Part shown: one piece after another, positions 1-5,110 of the stretch
How the letters are laid out: each line of letters opens with the position of its first letter
How positions within the stretch are numbered: the first letter of the stretch is position 1
Origin: an uncultured Oscillospiraceae bacterium
Lineage (GTDB): Bacteria > Bacillota > Clostridia > Oscillospirales > Oscillospiraceae
DNA length: 5,110 nt
NCBI GenBank assembly: GCA_934661715.1
Contig: CAKUJL010000122.1
Span: 1 to 5,110 of the forward strand
Reading direction: 5' to 3'
The notes under the pieces: model-generated
The model's input: only the letters and a program-made list of their open reading frames with translations
Told to the model about the DNA's origin: nothing
The model's database searches: none
Position numbers and translations under genes: made by a program

Positions 1-1492
1 TCTGCTGGAAGAACTCAAACGGGTTCATATTGCCATAGCCGTAGCTGTAGCCGTTCGAACCGTCGGAGCTACCGGACTGACCCTGCTGACCGCTCTGCTG
101 ATTGTCCTGCTGGCTCTGCTCGTTCTGCGCGGCATTCTCCCGTTCGGTGATCACGTCGTCCGTGGGCCGCTCGTCAAGGGTAACGGATGCTTCAACCTCC
201 GCACCCGCACGGTAGACCTTGATCGTCGCAGTATCGCCTGCTCTGCACTTATTGAGCGCTGCCACCAGATCGGTATAGGACGCAATCTCCGCATCGTTGA
301 AGCCGATGATGATATCGCCCTGCTGGAGTCCTGCCTTTTCCGCGCAGCCGCCCGCTTCCACGCTCTGGATCATCGGGCCGGTCGGAAGGCCATAGGTTGC
401 GCCTGTCGAGCTGTCGAGATCCTTGACTGTCACACCGAGATACGCTCTGCCGGTCACATGGCCGTACTGCTGAAGATCATACACAACGCGCAGCGCGTCG
501 TTAATGGGAATTGCAAAGCTGATGCCTTCAATACTCGCGCCCGAGGACGTGGAGCCCGAATATTTTGCGCTCGTGATGCCGATGACGTTGCCGTTCATGT
601 CAAAGAGCGGGCCGCCGGAGTTGCCGGAGTTGATGGCCACGTCCGTTTGCAGCATGTTGATGGGCTTGCCGTCGGTGTTGATCTCGCGGTCGAGGGCACT
701 CACAACGCCCGCCGTCATGGTGAAGGTCAGCTCGCCCAGAGGGTTGCCGATGGCGATGACCTCTTCGCCGACCTCGATCTGATCAGAGTCGCCGATGGTC
801 ACAGCCTGCAAGCCGGTCGCGTCGATTTTCAGAAGCGCCACGTCGTTCATTTCGTCGGTGCCGACGATCGTCGCGTCATACTCGTCGCCGTTGTAGAGCT
901 TGACAGTGACGCTCGTCGCGCCTTCCACGACGTGGTTGTTCGTCACAACATAGCCGTCACTCGTCAGGATGAAGCCGCTGCCGCTGGCGGAGGCCGATGC
1001 GACCTGACCCCAGACGTTGGTGGTGATCTGCGTCGCAATGCCGACACAGGCGTTGACGTTCATCGCGTAAACTTCCTTGGGGCTGAGGCTCTTGCCGGTG
1101 TCATTGCTCGAAAGCGACGTCGGAAGCTGGGACTTTTCGATGGTGTAGCCGGACTGCGTGTCCTCGGCCGCGGCATCCTGCGCGTCCTGCGCGGGCTCGA
1201 CGGTCTGGCTGCTCATGGTCTCGGCCGCTTTGGCGTTGTTGGCTTCCTCGTTCTTGCGGCTGATGTTGTTGATGACCGAAGTCAGCGCCGAGCCGCCGAT
1301 GGAGGCGACCAGCGCCACCGCGACAAGCAGCGCGATCATGCGGCCTCCGATGCCGTTATTTTTCTTGTTGTGGTTCTGATTCTGGTTGTAGCCGGAATCG
1401 TAGGACGGATTGGGTCTGTATCCTTCCGAGCCGTTCGAATCGTCCATGGACTCGAAAGAATAGTTCATTCTCTCATTGTCATGTTCCATCAT
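1..1492 (-). CDS. HtrA/DegP-family S1C serine protease with PDZ domain (C-terminus cut by window edge)
   Basis: Membrane-anchored quality-control protease, expected to degrade misfolded or damaged proteins on the outer face of the membrane. 497 residues are visible. Residues 1-50 are a polar, Asn-rich cytoplasmic segment. About 51-74 form one hydrophobic anchor (RMIALLVAVALVASIGG), and about 75-120 are a linker. The trypsin-like domain spans about 125-335 with a complete triad: His187 in TNNHVVEG, Asp217 in MNDVALLKI and Ser292 in GNSGGPL. One PDZ domain runs about 349-440 (RAYLGV to TLDERP), followed by a Q/S/G/N/Y-rich tail still open at base 1. Start choice: two adjacent ATGs lie at 1492 and 1489. 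AAAGGAGC at 1501-1508 sits 8 bases before 1492, which is better spacing. The topology matches Gram-positive HtrA proteins (B. subtilis HtrA/HtrB) rather than periplasmic DegP. Family assignment is secure; the exact orthologue is not. Confidence 0.95.
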   Translation of the reverse strand, partial: MMEHDNERMNYSFESMDDSNGSEGYRPNPSYDSGYNQNQNHNKKNNGIGGRMIALLVAVALVASIGGSALTSVINNISRKNEEANNAKAAETMSSQTVEPAQDAQDAAAEDTQSGYTIEKSQLPTSLSSNDTGKSLSPKEVYAMNVNACVGIATQITTNVWGQVASASASGSGFILTSDGYVVTNNHVVEGATSVTVKLYNGDEYDATIVGTDEMNDVALLKIDATGLQAVTIGDSDQIEVGEEVIAIGNPLGELTFTMTAGVVSALDREINTDGKPINMLQTDVAINSGNSGGPLFDMNGNVIGITSAKYSGSTSSGASIEGISFAIPINDALRVVYDLQQYGHVTGRAYLGVTVKDLDSSTGATYGLPTGPMIQSVEAGGCAEKAGLQQGDIIIGFNDAEIASYTDLVAALNKCRAGDTATIKVYRAGAEVEASVTLDERPTDDVITERENAAQNEQSQQDNQQSGQQGQSGSSDGSNGYSYGYGNMNPFEFFQQ

Positions 1493-1568
1493 AATGATCT
1501 GCTCCTTTATTTCACGCTGATTGCTGCATCAACGCTTCCTCTTTTGTATGATGCTATCCTACCGTGCA

Positions 1569-1587
1569 ATTATGACCAGATTATGAC
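1569..1587 (-). promoter_or_regulatory. Direct repeat upstream of the htrA-like gene, possible response-regulator site
   Basis: On the minus strand the octamer GTCATAAT occurs twice, at 1580-1587 and 1569-1576, with an 11-base period (3 bases between copies). Tandem repeats one helical turn apart are typical of OmpR-family response-regulator sites, and in Bacillus subtilis the htrA genes are controlled by the OmpR-type regulator CssR. No good -35/-10 pair stands out nearby. CATAAT within the gene-proximal copy could itself be a -10 box, with only a poor T-rich -35. The repeat is seen directly; its function is inference. Confidence 0.3.
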
Positions 1588-1611
1588 GATTCAAAAAACG
1601 TTGTTTTAACA

Positions 1612-1648
1612 TTCTCGGGCGGGTTTGTGAACAAAACCCGCCCGAGAA
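1612..1648 (-). terminator. Strong hairpin terminator of the symporter operon
   Basis: TTCTCGGGCGGGTTT at 1612-1626 and its exact reverse complement at 1634-1648 form a perfect 15-bp stem with a 7-base loop. It begins 10 bases after the symporter stop codon. On the minus strand a run of six T follows only about 12 bases beyond the stem (1592-1597), with TTAAAACAACG between, so the U-tract is displaced. On the plus strand nothing T-rich follows and no plus-strand gene ends here. A minus-strand terminator, or a 3' end stabilising hairpin, is the best reading. It also separates the operon from the htrA-like gene downstream. Confidence 0.75.
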
Positions 1649-1658
1649 GATTTCCGTA

Positions 1659-3113
1659 TTATGCCGCCGCGTCCTTTTTATAGGGGTCGAGGAACGGCGC
1701 GGGAGCCTTTTTATACGTCGCAAGGCTCACGAGAACCAGCGCCAACGCGCACGCGATCGCGCCCGGCACTGTTGCGCCGATGCCGAAGGGAAGACCGATG
1801 AGCTTCCAGAGAATCGTCACCGAGAAGCCCGCCGCCATGCCTGAGAGGATACCGGCCTTCGTGGCCTTTTTCCAGTAGAGCGCGGCAAACGCGGGAAGAC
1901 CGGCCGCCGCGGCGTAGAAGCTCCAGGCAAACATCAGAATGTTGTACGCGTTTTTGATATACAGCGCGATAATGAGCGCACCCAGCGGCAGAACAACCGC
2001 GAACACACGCGTCAGCAGCAGCTCCTTCTTTTCCGGGATACCGGGCTTGAAGGTCTTGTAGATGTCGTGGACGCATGTCTGCACGGAGACGATGAGATAG
2101 CTGTCCGCCGTGGACATGATGACAGAGAGGATGCCGGCAAGCGCAAGGCCCGTCAGGCCAACCGGGAGAATTTCGATGGCCAGCGCCGGAACGACCGCGT
2201 CGGTAGAGCCGTAAGCGATGATCTTGTCCGCCGGAACGAGCTGGTGCGCGACCACGCCCATGAACCACACAAGGGGGATCGTCAGGCCGTAGGCAAGCGT
2301 GCCGAGGAACAGGCCCTCTTTCGCGGCCTTCTGGCTCTGCGCGGCAAAGGCTCTCTGCCACATTTCAGCGCCCGCGAGCGTGAAGACGAAGTACGTGATG
2401 ATATCGCCGACGATGCTGCCGTCAATGTACGGCTTCGAGAGCTCGGGCGCGAGATTCGCAAGGAAATTGCCCACGCCGCCGAGCTTTGCAAGCGACGCCG
2501 AGGGGATCAGGATATAGACGAAGAGGATGAGCATCACGAACTGGAACACGTCCGTGTAGATAACGCCGAAGAGGCCCGAGGTCGCGGTGTAGATGATGAA
2601 GACCATGCAGGCGATGATCGCGCCGGCTTCATAGGAAATGCCGATCTCGTTACCCAGCATGTTGATGATCGTGGCCGTCGCGGTGACCTGCGAGGCGACG
2701 GTTCCCATCATCGTAAAGGCGATGAGGGCGCCCAGAACGACCTTTGCGCTCTTGCCGAAGCGCTTTTCAAACAGGTCCGGGATGGAGGTCACGTTGAAGC
2801 TCGTGCCGACGGCGGAAATGCGCCCGGCAAAGCCCGAGAAAATAAACATGCCGAGCAGATACGGGATCGCCGTCATGATGGCCTTGAAGCCGCTCGAATA
2901 CGCCACACCCGCACGTCCCATCAGGCCGCTGCCGCCGATGATGGTCGCGCAGACGGTGGCCATCAGCACCAGCGGCCCAAAGGAACGCCCGCCGAGGTAG
3001 TAGTCGTCCATGCTCTGCACCTTCCGGACCACGACGAGTCCGATGAGCACCATCGCGATCAGGTACGCCGCGATGATGAGAAGGTCAATGGTGTGAATCT
3101 GATTGTGAACCAT
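1659..3113 (-). CDS. Sodium:solute symporter (SSF family)
   Basis: Integral membrane Na+-coupled uptake transporter of 484 residues, a normal SSF length, with about 13 hydrophobic segments spread from residue 9 to 466. Family marks seen: DDYYLGGRS at 36-44 after the first membrane helix, SGLFGVIYTDVFQFVML at 179-195, QRAFAAQSQKAAKEG at 253-267, and GILSVIMSTADSYL at 327-340. Ser334-Thr335 in the last motif match the Na+-site Ser-Thr of PutP helix 8. Start: the ATG at 3113 follows AAAGGAG (3119-3125) by 5 bases. The frame stays open up to 3230, but that extension lies inside the upstream regulator gene and has no comparable ribosome site. It is the second gene of an operon, 38 bases after the RCK_C regulator, so it is probably that regulator's target. 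The substrate cannot be read from sequence. Proline, betaine-like osmolytes, pantothenate and other organic acids are all transported by this family. Confidence 0.93.
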   Translation of the reverse strand: MVHNQIHTIDLLIIAAYLIAMVLIGLVVVRKVQSMDDYYLGGRSFGPLVLMATVCATIIGGSGLMGRAGVAYSSGFKAIMTAIPYLLGMFIFSGFAGRISAVGTSFNVTSIPDLFEKRFGKSAKVVLGALIAFTMMGTVASQVTATATIINMLGNEIGISYEAGAIIACMVFIIYTATSGLFGVIYTDVFQFVMLILFVYILIPSASLAKLGGVGNFLANLAPELSKPYIDGSIVGDIITYFVFTLAGAEMWQRAFAAQSQKAAKEGLFLGTLAYGLTIPLVWFMGVVAHQLVPADKIIAYGSTDAVVPALAIEILPVGLTGLALAGILSVIMSTADSYLIVSVQTCVHDIYKTFKPGIPEKKELLLTRVFAVVLPLGALIIALYIKNAYNILMFAWSFYAAAAGLPAFAALYWKKATKAGILSGMAAGFSVTILWKLIGLPFGIGATVPGAIACALALVLVSLATYKKAPAPFLDPYKKDAAA

Positions 3114-3151
3114 AAAATCTCCTTTCTTTCCGGCTGTCCGCCGCCGGAACG

Positions 3152-3778
3152 CTATGCTGTCGATGAAAAGAACTGTGCGACCGCCTGCTGCGCGGAAATA
3201 TCCCCCACAAAAATGACGAGGTCTCCGCACAAAAACGCCGTATCCGGCCCCGGAGAGACGATCTCCGCGTCCGCTCTTCGGATTGCCACGACCGTCGCGC
3301 CCGTCGCCCGCCAGAATTTGAGCTCACCGAGGCTCTTCCCCTCGCCGGGCCAGTCGTCCGGAATGCGCACGCAGTAATTGGGAAGACTCTGCGCCGCCTG
3401 CGCGGGGAGAATCATCTCGTCGAGAATGCTCCCGCAGAGCTCCTGCAATTCGCGGCTGAGCTCCTGCTGGCGCTCGAGAAGGCTTCTGAGCCGGTGCTTT
3501 TTTCCGATGAGGCCGCCGCCTTCTTTGAATGTGCCGAGGCACTGCCGCGCCTGCTCGGCGGAGTGGACATAGACGCCGCTCTGTTCGCGCACGGTGACGA
3601 CCGCGCGGTCCTGCAAAACCTGCACGGCCTTGCGGATGGTCTCGGGCGAGACATTGTACTCGCTCGATAATTTCGACCGGCCCGAGAGCTTCTCGCCCTC
3701 CTGCAATTCTCCGTCGGCGATGCGCTTCGCGATCGAGCGGGCGATGCGCATATATTGCGGAAGTGCGTCGTTTTCCAT
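3152..3778 (-). CDS. GntR-type regulator with C-terminal RCK_C (TrkA-C) domain, BusR-like
   Basis: 208-residue transcriptional regulator. Residues 6-73 form a GntR winged helix: SIAKRIADGELQEGEKLSGR, then the recognition region VSPETIRKAVQVLQDRAVV (43-61), then the wing to GVYVHS. Residues about 95-125 (HRLRSLLERQQELSRELQEL and on) look like a long amphipathic helix or coiled coil for oligomerisation. Residues about 145-208 match an RCK_C domain: GKSLGELKFW, VVAIRRADAEIVSPGPDT, CGDLVIFVGD. This domain order is that of BusR, the c-di-AMP-responsive repressor of Lactococcus and Streptococcus. Ligand binding here is inferred from architecture only. Start: the ATG at 3778 has GGAGGG (3786-3791) 7 bases upstream. 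A GTG at 3793 in frame overlaps that ribosome site and is rejected. It is first in an operon with the symporter and is probably autoregulated through the inverted repeat at 3820-3855. No effector gene for c-di-AMP synthesis is in the window. Confidence 0.9.
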   Translation of the reverse strand: MENDALPQYMRIARSIAKRIADGELQEGEKLSGRSKLSSEYNVSPETIRKAVQVLQDRAVVTVREQSGVYVHSAEQARQCLGTFKEGGGLIGKKHRLRSLLERQQELSRELQELCGSILDEMILPAQAAQSLPNYCVRIPDDWPGEGKSLGELKFWRATGATVVAIRRADAEIVSPGPDTAFLCGDLVIFVGDISAQQAVAQFFSSTA

Positions 3779-3811
3779 AGAGAGTCCCTCCACCTACATT
3801 TGTTCCCGTTT

Positions 3812-3840
3812 ATTATATCAACTGACAACTTAAAAATCAA
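3812..3840 (-). promoter_or_regulatory. Sigma-A-type promoter of the regulator-symporter operon
   Basis: On the minus strand, TATAAT (3812-3817) is a perfect -10 box. It is 17 bases from TTGATT (3835-3840), a 4-of-6 match to the -35 consensus. Transcription should start near 3805, giving a leader of about 27 bases that holds the ribosome site of the regulator gene. The gene-proximal half of the inverted repeat described separately lies inside the 17-base spacer. Confidence 0.8.
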
Positions 3841-3855
3841 GTTAGGTTGTCAGTT
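3820..3855. promoter_or_regulatory. Bipartite inverted-repeat operator over the operon promoter
   Basis: AACTGACAAC (3820-3829) and its exact complement GTTGTCAGTT (3846-3855) are separated by 16 bases. A smaller nested inverted repeat, AACTT at 3827-3831 and AAGTT at 3839-3843, lies within. One arm falls between the -35 and -10 boxes and the other just upstream of the -35 box. Bound repressor would therefore straddle the promoter. The TGACA/TGTCA cores are 25 bp apart centre to centre. BusR is known to use a bipartite site with spaced half-sites, so this is the natural candidate site for the adjacent regulator. The repeat is seen directly; who binds it is inferred. Confidence 0.7.
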
Positions 3856-3866
3856 AAATTTGTGTT

Positions 3867-3897
3867 AAAAAACGGCCTCTTTCTATATAGAAGCCGT
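3867..3897 (-). terminator. Intrinsic terminator of the 53-residue protein gene
   Basis: On the minus strand ACGGCTTCT (3889-3897) pairs with AGAGGCCGT (3872-3880), giving a 9-bp stem with one U-G pair and an 8-base loop. Six T follow directly (3867-3872, sharing the last stem base). The stem begins 6 bases after the stop codon at 3904. This supports the small upstream ORF as a real transcribed gene and insulates the regulator-symporter promoter from read-through. Confidence 0.8.
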
Positions 3898-3903
3898 CTT
3901 TCG

Positions 3904-4065
3904 CTATTGTACACGGTAGCCGTCCAATACCAGAGCGACAACTTTTTCCCAGAAGGCCGCTTCGTTTTCGCAGAACCGACGCGCACCCGGTATTTTGTGA
4001 AATGAGACGATGCGCCGCCTGTCGTCCACCCACGCGCAGCAGAACCGCTCTTCCTCCTGTAACAC
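3904..4065 (-). CDS. Small uncharacterised 53-residue protein, GTG start
   Basis: I do not recognise this protein. It begins at the GTG at 4065, with GGGGAG (4072-4077) 6 bases upstream. The product reads (M)LQEEERFCCAWVDDRRR..., continues through IVSFHKIPGARRFCENEAAF, and ends WEKVVALVLDGYRVQ. It has no signal peptide or membrane segment, three Cys (residues 9, 10 and 32), and a charged centre. The alternation of strand-like and helix-like stretches suggests one small compact domain. Support for reality: a proper ribosome site, a plausible promoter at 4101-4129, a terminator starting 6 bases after the stop, and GC-rich coding sequence beginning abruptly after an AT-rich leader. The reading frame continues upstream to 4428, but that part lies antisense to the XRE gene and crosses the AT-rich promoter region, so it is excluded. 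It is divergent from the XRE regulator, which may control it. No function is proposed. Confidence 0.7.
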   Translation of the reverse strand: MLQEEERFCCAWVDDRRRIVSFHKIPGARRFCENEAAFWEKVVALVLDGYRVQ

Positions 4066-4091
4066 CCTTCGCTCCCCTTTGCTGATTATTG

Positions 4092-4129
4092 TCGTAATAA
4101 ATAATACGATATTTATGATTAAAATGCAA
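4092..4129 (-). promoter_or_regulatory. Promoter of the small protein gene, with short inverted repeat over its -10
   Basis: On the minus strand TATTAT (4101-4106, 5 of 6 to consensus) is 17 bases from TTGCAT (4124-4129, a weak -35). A short inverted repeat, TCGTA at 4092-4096 and TACGA at 4105-4109 with 8 bases between, brackets the -10 box and could be an operator. The -35 box is close to the divergent XRE promoter, so the two promoters occupy one short region. Confidence 0.5.
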
Positions 4130-4133
4130 CGAT

Positions 4134-4157
4134 TTTTCAAAGTATAATATTTGAAAA
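4134..4157. promoter_or_regulatory. XRE promoter -10 embedded in a perfect 8-bp inverted repeat (candidate operator)
   Basis: TTTTCAAA (4134-4141) and TTTGAAAA (4150-4157) are exact inverted repeats with 8 bases between. The spacer contains TATAAT at 4143-4148, the likely -10 box of the plus-strand XRE gene. No strong -35 is seen at the right distance (only TTAAAA or TAAAAT near 4119-4125). A dimeric XRE protein bound here would block its own promoter, which is the usual autoregulation for this family. The repeat and -10 are seen directly; the binder is inferred. Confidence 0.6.
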
Positions 4158-4174
4158 GTCGTAGGGGTGGTTTT

Positions 4175-4483
4175 GTGACCGATATTTTAGAGATGATCCG
4201 CCGCAATCGTCTGTCGCGCGGCTGGACGGAGTACCAGCTGGCCGAGCGCTCGGGCCTTCCGCAGTCGACGATCTCCTCGTGGTACAAAAAGGGCATGACG
4301 CCGTCTTTTTCCTCGCTGGAGAAGATCTGCGCCGCCTTTGGTCTCACGCTCTCGCAGTTTTTTGCCGACGGCGCGGCGCAGTACCCCTTAGACCCGCGCC
4401 AGCTGGAGCTGCTGGACTGCTGGAACAAATTAGACGCTGCGCAGCAGGAGTCGCTGCTCCGGCTGCTGCGGACGATGCTGTAA
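4175..4483 (+). CDS. XRE-family helix-turn-helix regulator, GTG start
   Basis: 102-residue cytoplasmic DNA-binding protein. Residues 3-64 form a Cro/C1-type helix-turn-helix domain: ILEMIRRNRLSRGWTEYQLAERSGL, PQSTISSWYKKGMTPSFSSLEKI, CAAFGLTLSQFF. The helix-turn-helix itself lies about 19-38 (EYQLAERSGLPQSTISSWYK). The C-terminal third (73-102, DPRQLELLDCWNKLDAAQQESLLRLLRTML) is helical and Leu-rich and probably dimerises; such short tails are common in Clostridial XRE proteins. Start: the GTG at 4175 is preceded by AGGGG (4163-4167) with 7 bases between. An in-frame TTG at 4151 lies within the operator repeat just after the -10 box, so it cannot be the start if that promoter is used. The gene is divergent from the 53-residue protein gene and followed by its own terminator. 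Its targets are unknown; its own promoter and the divergent one are the first candidates. Confidence 0.9.
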   Translation: MTDILEMIRRNRLSRGWTEYQLAERSGLPQSTISSWYKKGMTPSFSSLEKICAAFGLTLSQFFADGAAQYPLDPRQLELLDCWNKLDAAQQESLLRLLRTML

Positions 4484-4488
4484 GAAAG

Positions 4489-4525
4489 AACGCGGAACGT
4501 GTCAGATGGCGCGTCCCGCGTTTTT
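4489..4525. terminator. Bidirectional terminator between convergent genes
   Basis: AACGCGG (4489-4495) pairs with CCGCGTT (4516-4522). After one A-C mismatch, ACG (4497-4499) pairs with CGT (4512-4514). On the plus strand five T follow at 4521-4525, 5 bases after the XRE stop begins the hairpin. On the minus strand the hairpin lies just past the stop at 4528 and is followed by TTCTTTCTTA. It can therefore serve both the XRE gene and the convergent exported-protein gene. Confidence 0.75.
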
Positions 4526-4527
4526 GC

Positions 4528-5110
4528 CTACTGCCCGGAAATAATCACGCATCCGCTTTCGATCACCGCCGTCCGGCTCGAGCGGTTCGTCAGGCAGAAA
4601 TAGAGCGTCCCGGCTTCCTCCGTGGTAAATTCGGTCGAAAGCGCCGGCCCGAGGGCGCGGAAAAGCTTGTGATACACCCCGTTTTGCACGTACCCTGCCT
4701 CCATGTCGATCGTCTGCCCGTCTGCCAGCGTGAAGGACAGCGAAACAGTCTCGCCGCTTAAAGCCTCCCAGCCCTCCGCCTCCGTCCGCGCGAATACGGC
4801 CATGTAGCCGGGACTGATAAAGGTCTCCGGAACCGCGCCGTCTCCAGTCTGCACAAGGCTCGAGCCCGCGAGGTTCAAGCCTTCCTCGTTTGCAATCACG
4901 CCGCAGGAGGTATACGGCTTCGGCTCTGCCGCGGCTTCCGAAGAAGCTTCCGTCGGCAAAGGCTTCGTAAGCTCGCGCACGTCCGCGCCCCTTGCAGAAC
5001 CCACGCCAAAATACCTTACGCCCGCCAGGCACGCGCCGCCCAGCGCCAGAAGCAAAATCACCGCCGCCAGCAGCACCCCCGCCCGCAGACGCCGCCGCGA
5101 GACCCGATAC
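4528..5110 (-). CDS. Membrane-anchored exported protein of unknown function (N-terminus beyond window edge)
   Basis: 193 residues are visible, ending at TAG 4528-4530. The frame is open to the window end and begins YRVSRRRLRAG, then the hydrophobic stretch VLLAAVILLLALGGACLAGV. The Arg-rich run before the hydrophobic core is a typical inside-positive flank of an anchor or signal. The start is therefore probably upstream of base 5110. A GTG at 5076 would remove these positive residues and has no well-spaced ribosome site. A Cys in the hydrophobic stretch (GGACLAG) does not form a clear lipobox. After an Ala/Glu/Pro-rich linker, about 120 residues (TSCGVIANEEGLNL to VIISGQ) look beta-rich, ending STEFTTEEAGTLYFCLTNRSS and TAVIESGCVIISGQ. 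That pattern resembles extracellular beta-sandwich domains (GOLD-like), but no family is assigned. It is convergent with the XRE gene. Confidence 0.75.
   Translation of the reverse strand, partial: YRVSRRRLRAGVLLAAVILLLALGGACLAGVRYFGVGSARGADVRELTKPLPTEASSEAAAEPKPYTSCGVIANEEGLNLAGSSLVQTGDGAVPETFISPGYMAVFARTEAEGWEALSGETVSLSFTLADGQTIDMEAGYVQNGVYHKLFRALGPALSTEFTTEEAGTLYFCLTNRSSRTAVIESGCVIISGQ

Noticed and set aside
458..1609. Long plus-strand reading frame of 383 codons
   Set aside because: It is antisense to the HtrA-like gene, whose catalytic motifs are clear. Its product is Arg/Ala/Val/Asp-rich shadow sequence with no domain, and its end runs into the AT-rich leader.
3114..3230. N-terminal extension of the symporter frame
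   Set aside because: It overlaps the 3' part of the regulator gene and has no good ribosome site. The ATG at 3113 has AAAGGAG at 5 bases and begins a normal SSF N-terminus.
2067..3377. Plus-strand reading frame of 436 codons
   Set aside because: It is antisense to the symporter and regulator genes. Its composition (Arg, Asp, His, Glu-rich) is typical of a GC-rich shadow frame.
3779..3793. Alternative GTG start of the GntR-RCK_C regulator
   Set aside because: The GTG overlaps the GGAGGG ribosome site that properly serves the ATG at 3778.
3854..4129. 91-codon minus-strand frame overlapping the small protein gene
   Set aside because: It starts inside the predicted promoter (-35 region), reads through the terminator hairpin, and is in a different frame from the ribosome-site-supported GTG gene.
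4066..4428. Upstream extension of the 53-residue protein frame
   Set aside because: It lies antisense to the XRE gene and crosses both predicted promoters. The GTG at 4065 has its own ribosome site.
3904..4483. Toxin-antitoxin system made of the small protein and the XRE regulator
   Set aside because: Known XRE toxin-antitoxin pairs are usually co-transcribed, while these genes are divergent with separate terminators. The small protein shows no known toxin motif. It is kept only as a regulatory module.
4279..4761. 160-codon plus-strand frame
   Set aside because: It is out of frame with the XRE gene, crosses the bidirectional terminator and runs antisense to the exported-protein gene.

Overview
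The window looks like a piece of a GC-rich Firmicute chromosome, probably an Oscillospiraceae-type member of the Clostridia. This is an inference from strong AGGAGG-like ribosome binding sites, AT-rich TATAAT promoters between GC-rich genes, GTG starts, and a Gram-positive-style membrane-anchored HtrA protease. No rRNA, tRNA, mobile element, CRISPR array or phage gene was seen. Taxonomy below class level cannot be fixed by reading alone.

Layout, left to right. (1) 1-1492, minus: an S1C serine protease of the HtrA/DegP family (N-terminal membrane anchor, trypsin-like domain with intact His-Asp-Ser triad, one PDZ domain, Q/S/G/N-rich tail). Its C-terminal end lies beyond base 1. (2) 1493-1658: its leader, containing an 11-bp-period direct repeat, and a perfect 15-bp hairpin that ends the next transcription unit. 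(3) 1659-3778, minus: a two-gene operon, a GntR-type regulator with a C-terminal RCK_C (TrkA-C) domain followed 38 bases later by a sodium:solute symporter. A consensus-like promoter at 3812-3840 drives it and is overlapped by a perfect 10-bp inverted repeat. (4) 3867-3897: an intrinsic terminator for the next minus-strand gene. (5) 3904-4065, minus: a 53-residue orphan protein with a GTG start. (6) 4066-4174: a short divergent promoter region with an inverted repeat over each predicted -10 box. (7) 4175-4483, plus: a 102-residue XRE-type regulator with a GTG start. (8) 4489-4525: a hairpin that can terminate from both sides. (9) 4528-5110, minus: a membrane-anchored exported protein of unknown function whose N-terminus lies beyond base 5110.

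The most interesting unit is the regulator-symporter operon. The regulator has the BusR domain order (GntR winged helix, helical linker, RCK_C). In Lactococcus and Streptococcus, BusR binds cyclic di-AMP and represses a glycine-betaine ABC transporter. Here the same type of regulator is fused operonically to a secondary Na+ symporter, and a bipartite operator sits on the promoter. This suggests, as inference, a c-di-AMP-controlled solute or osmolyte uptake system with a different class of transporter. The second interesting unit is the compact divergent pair of an XRE regulator and an orphan small protein, each with its own promoter, candidate operator and terminator.
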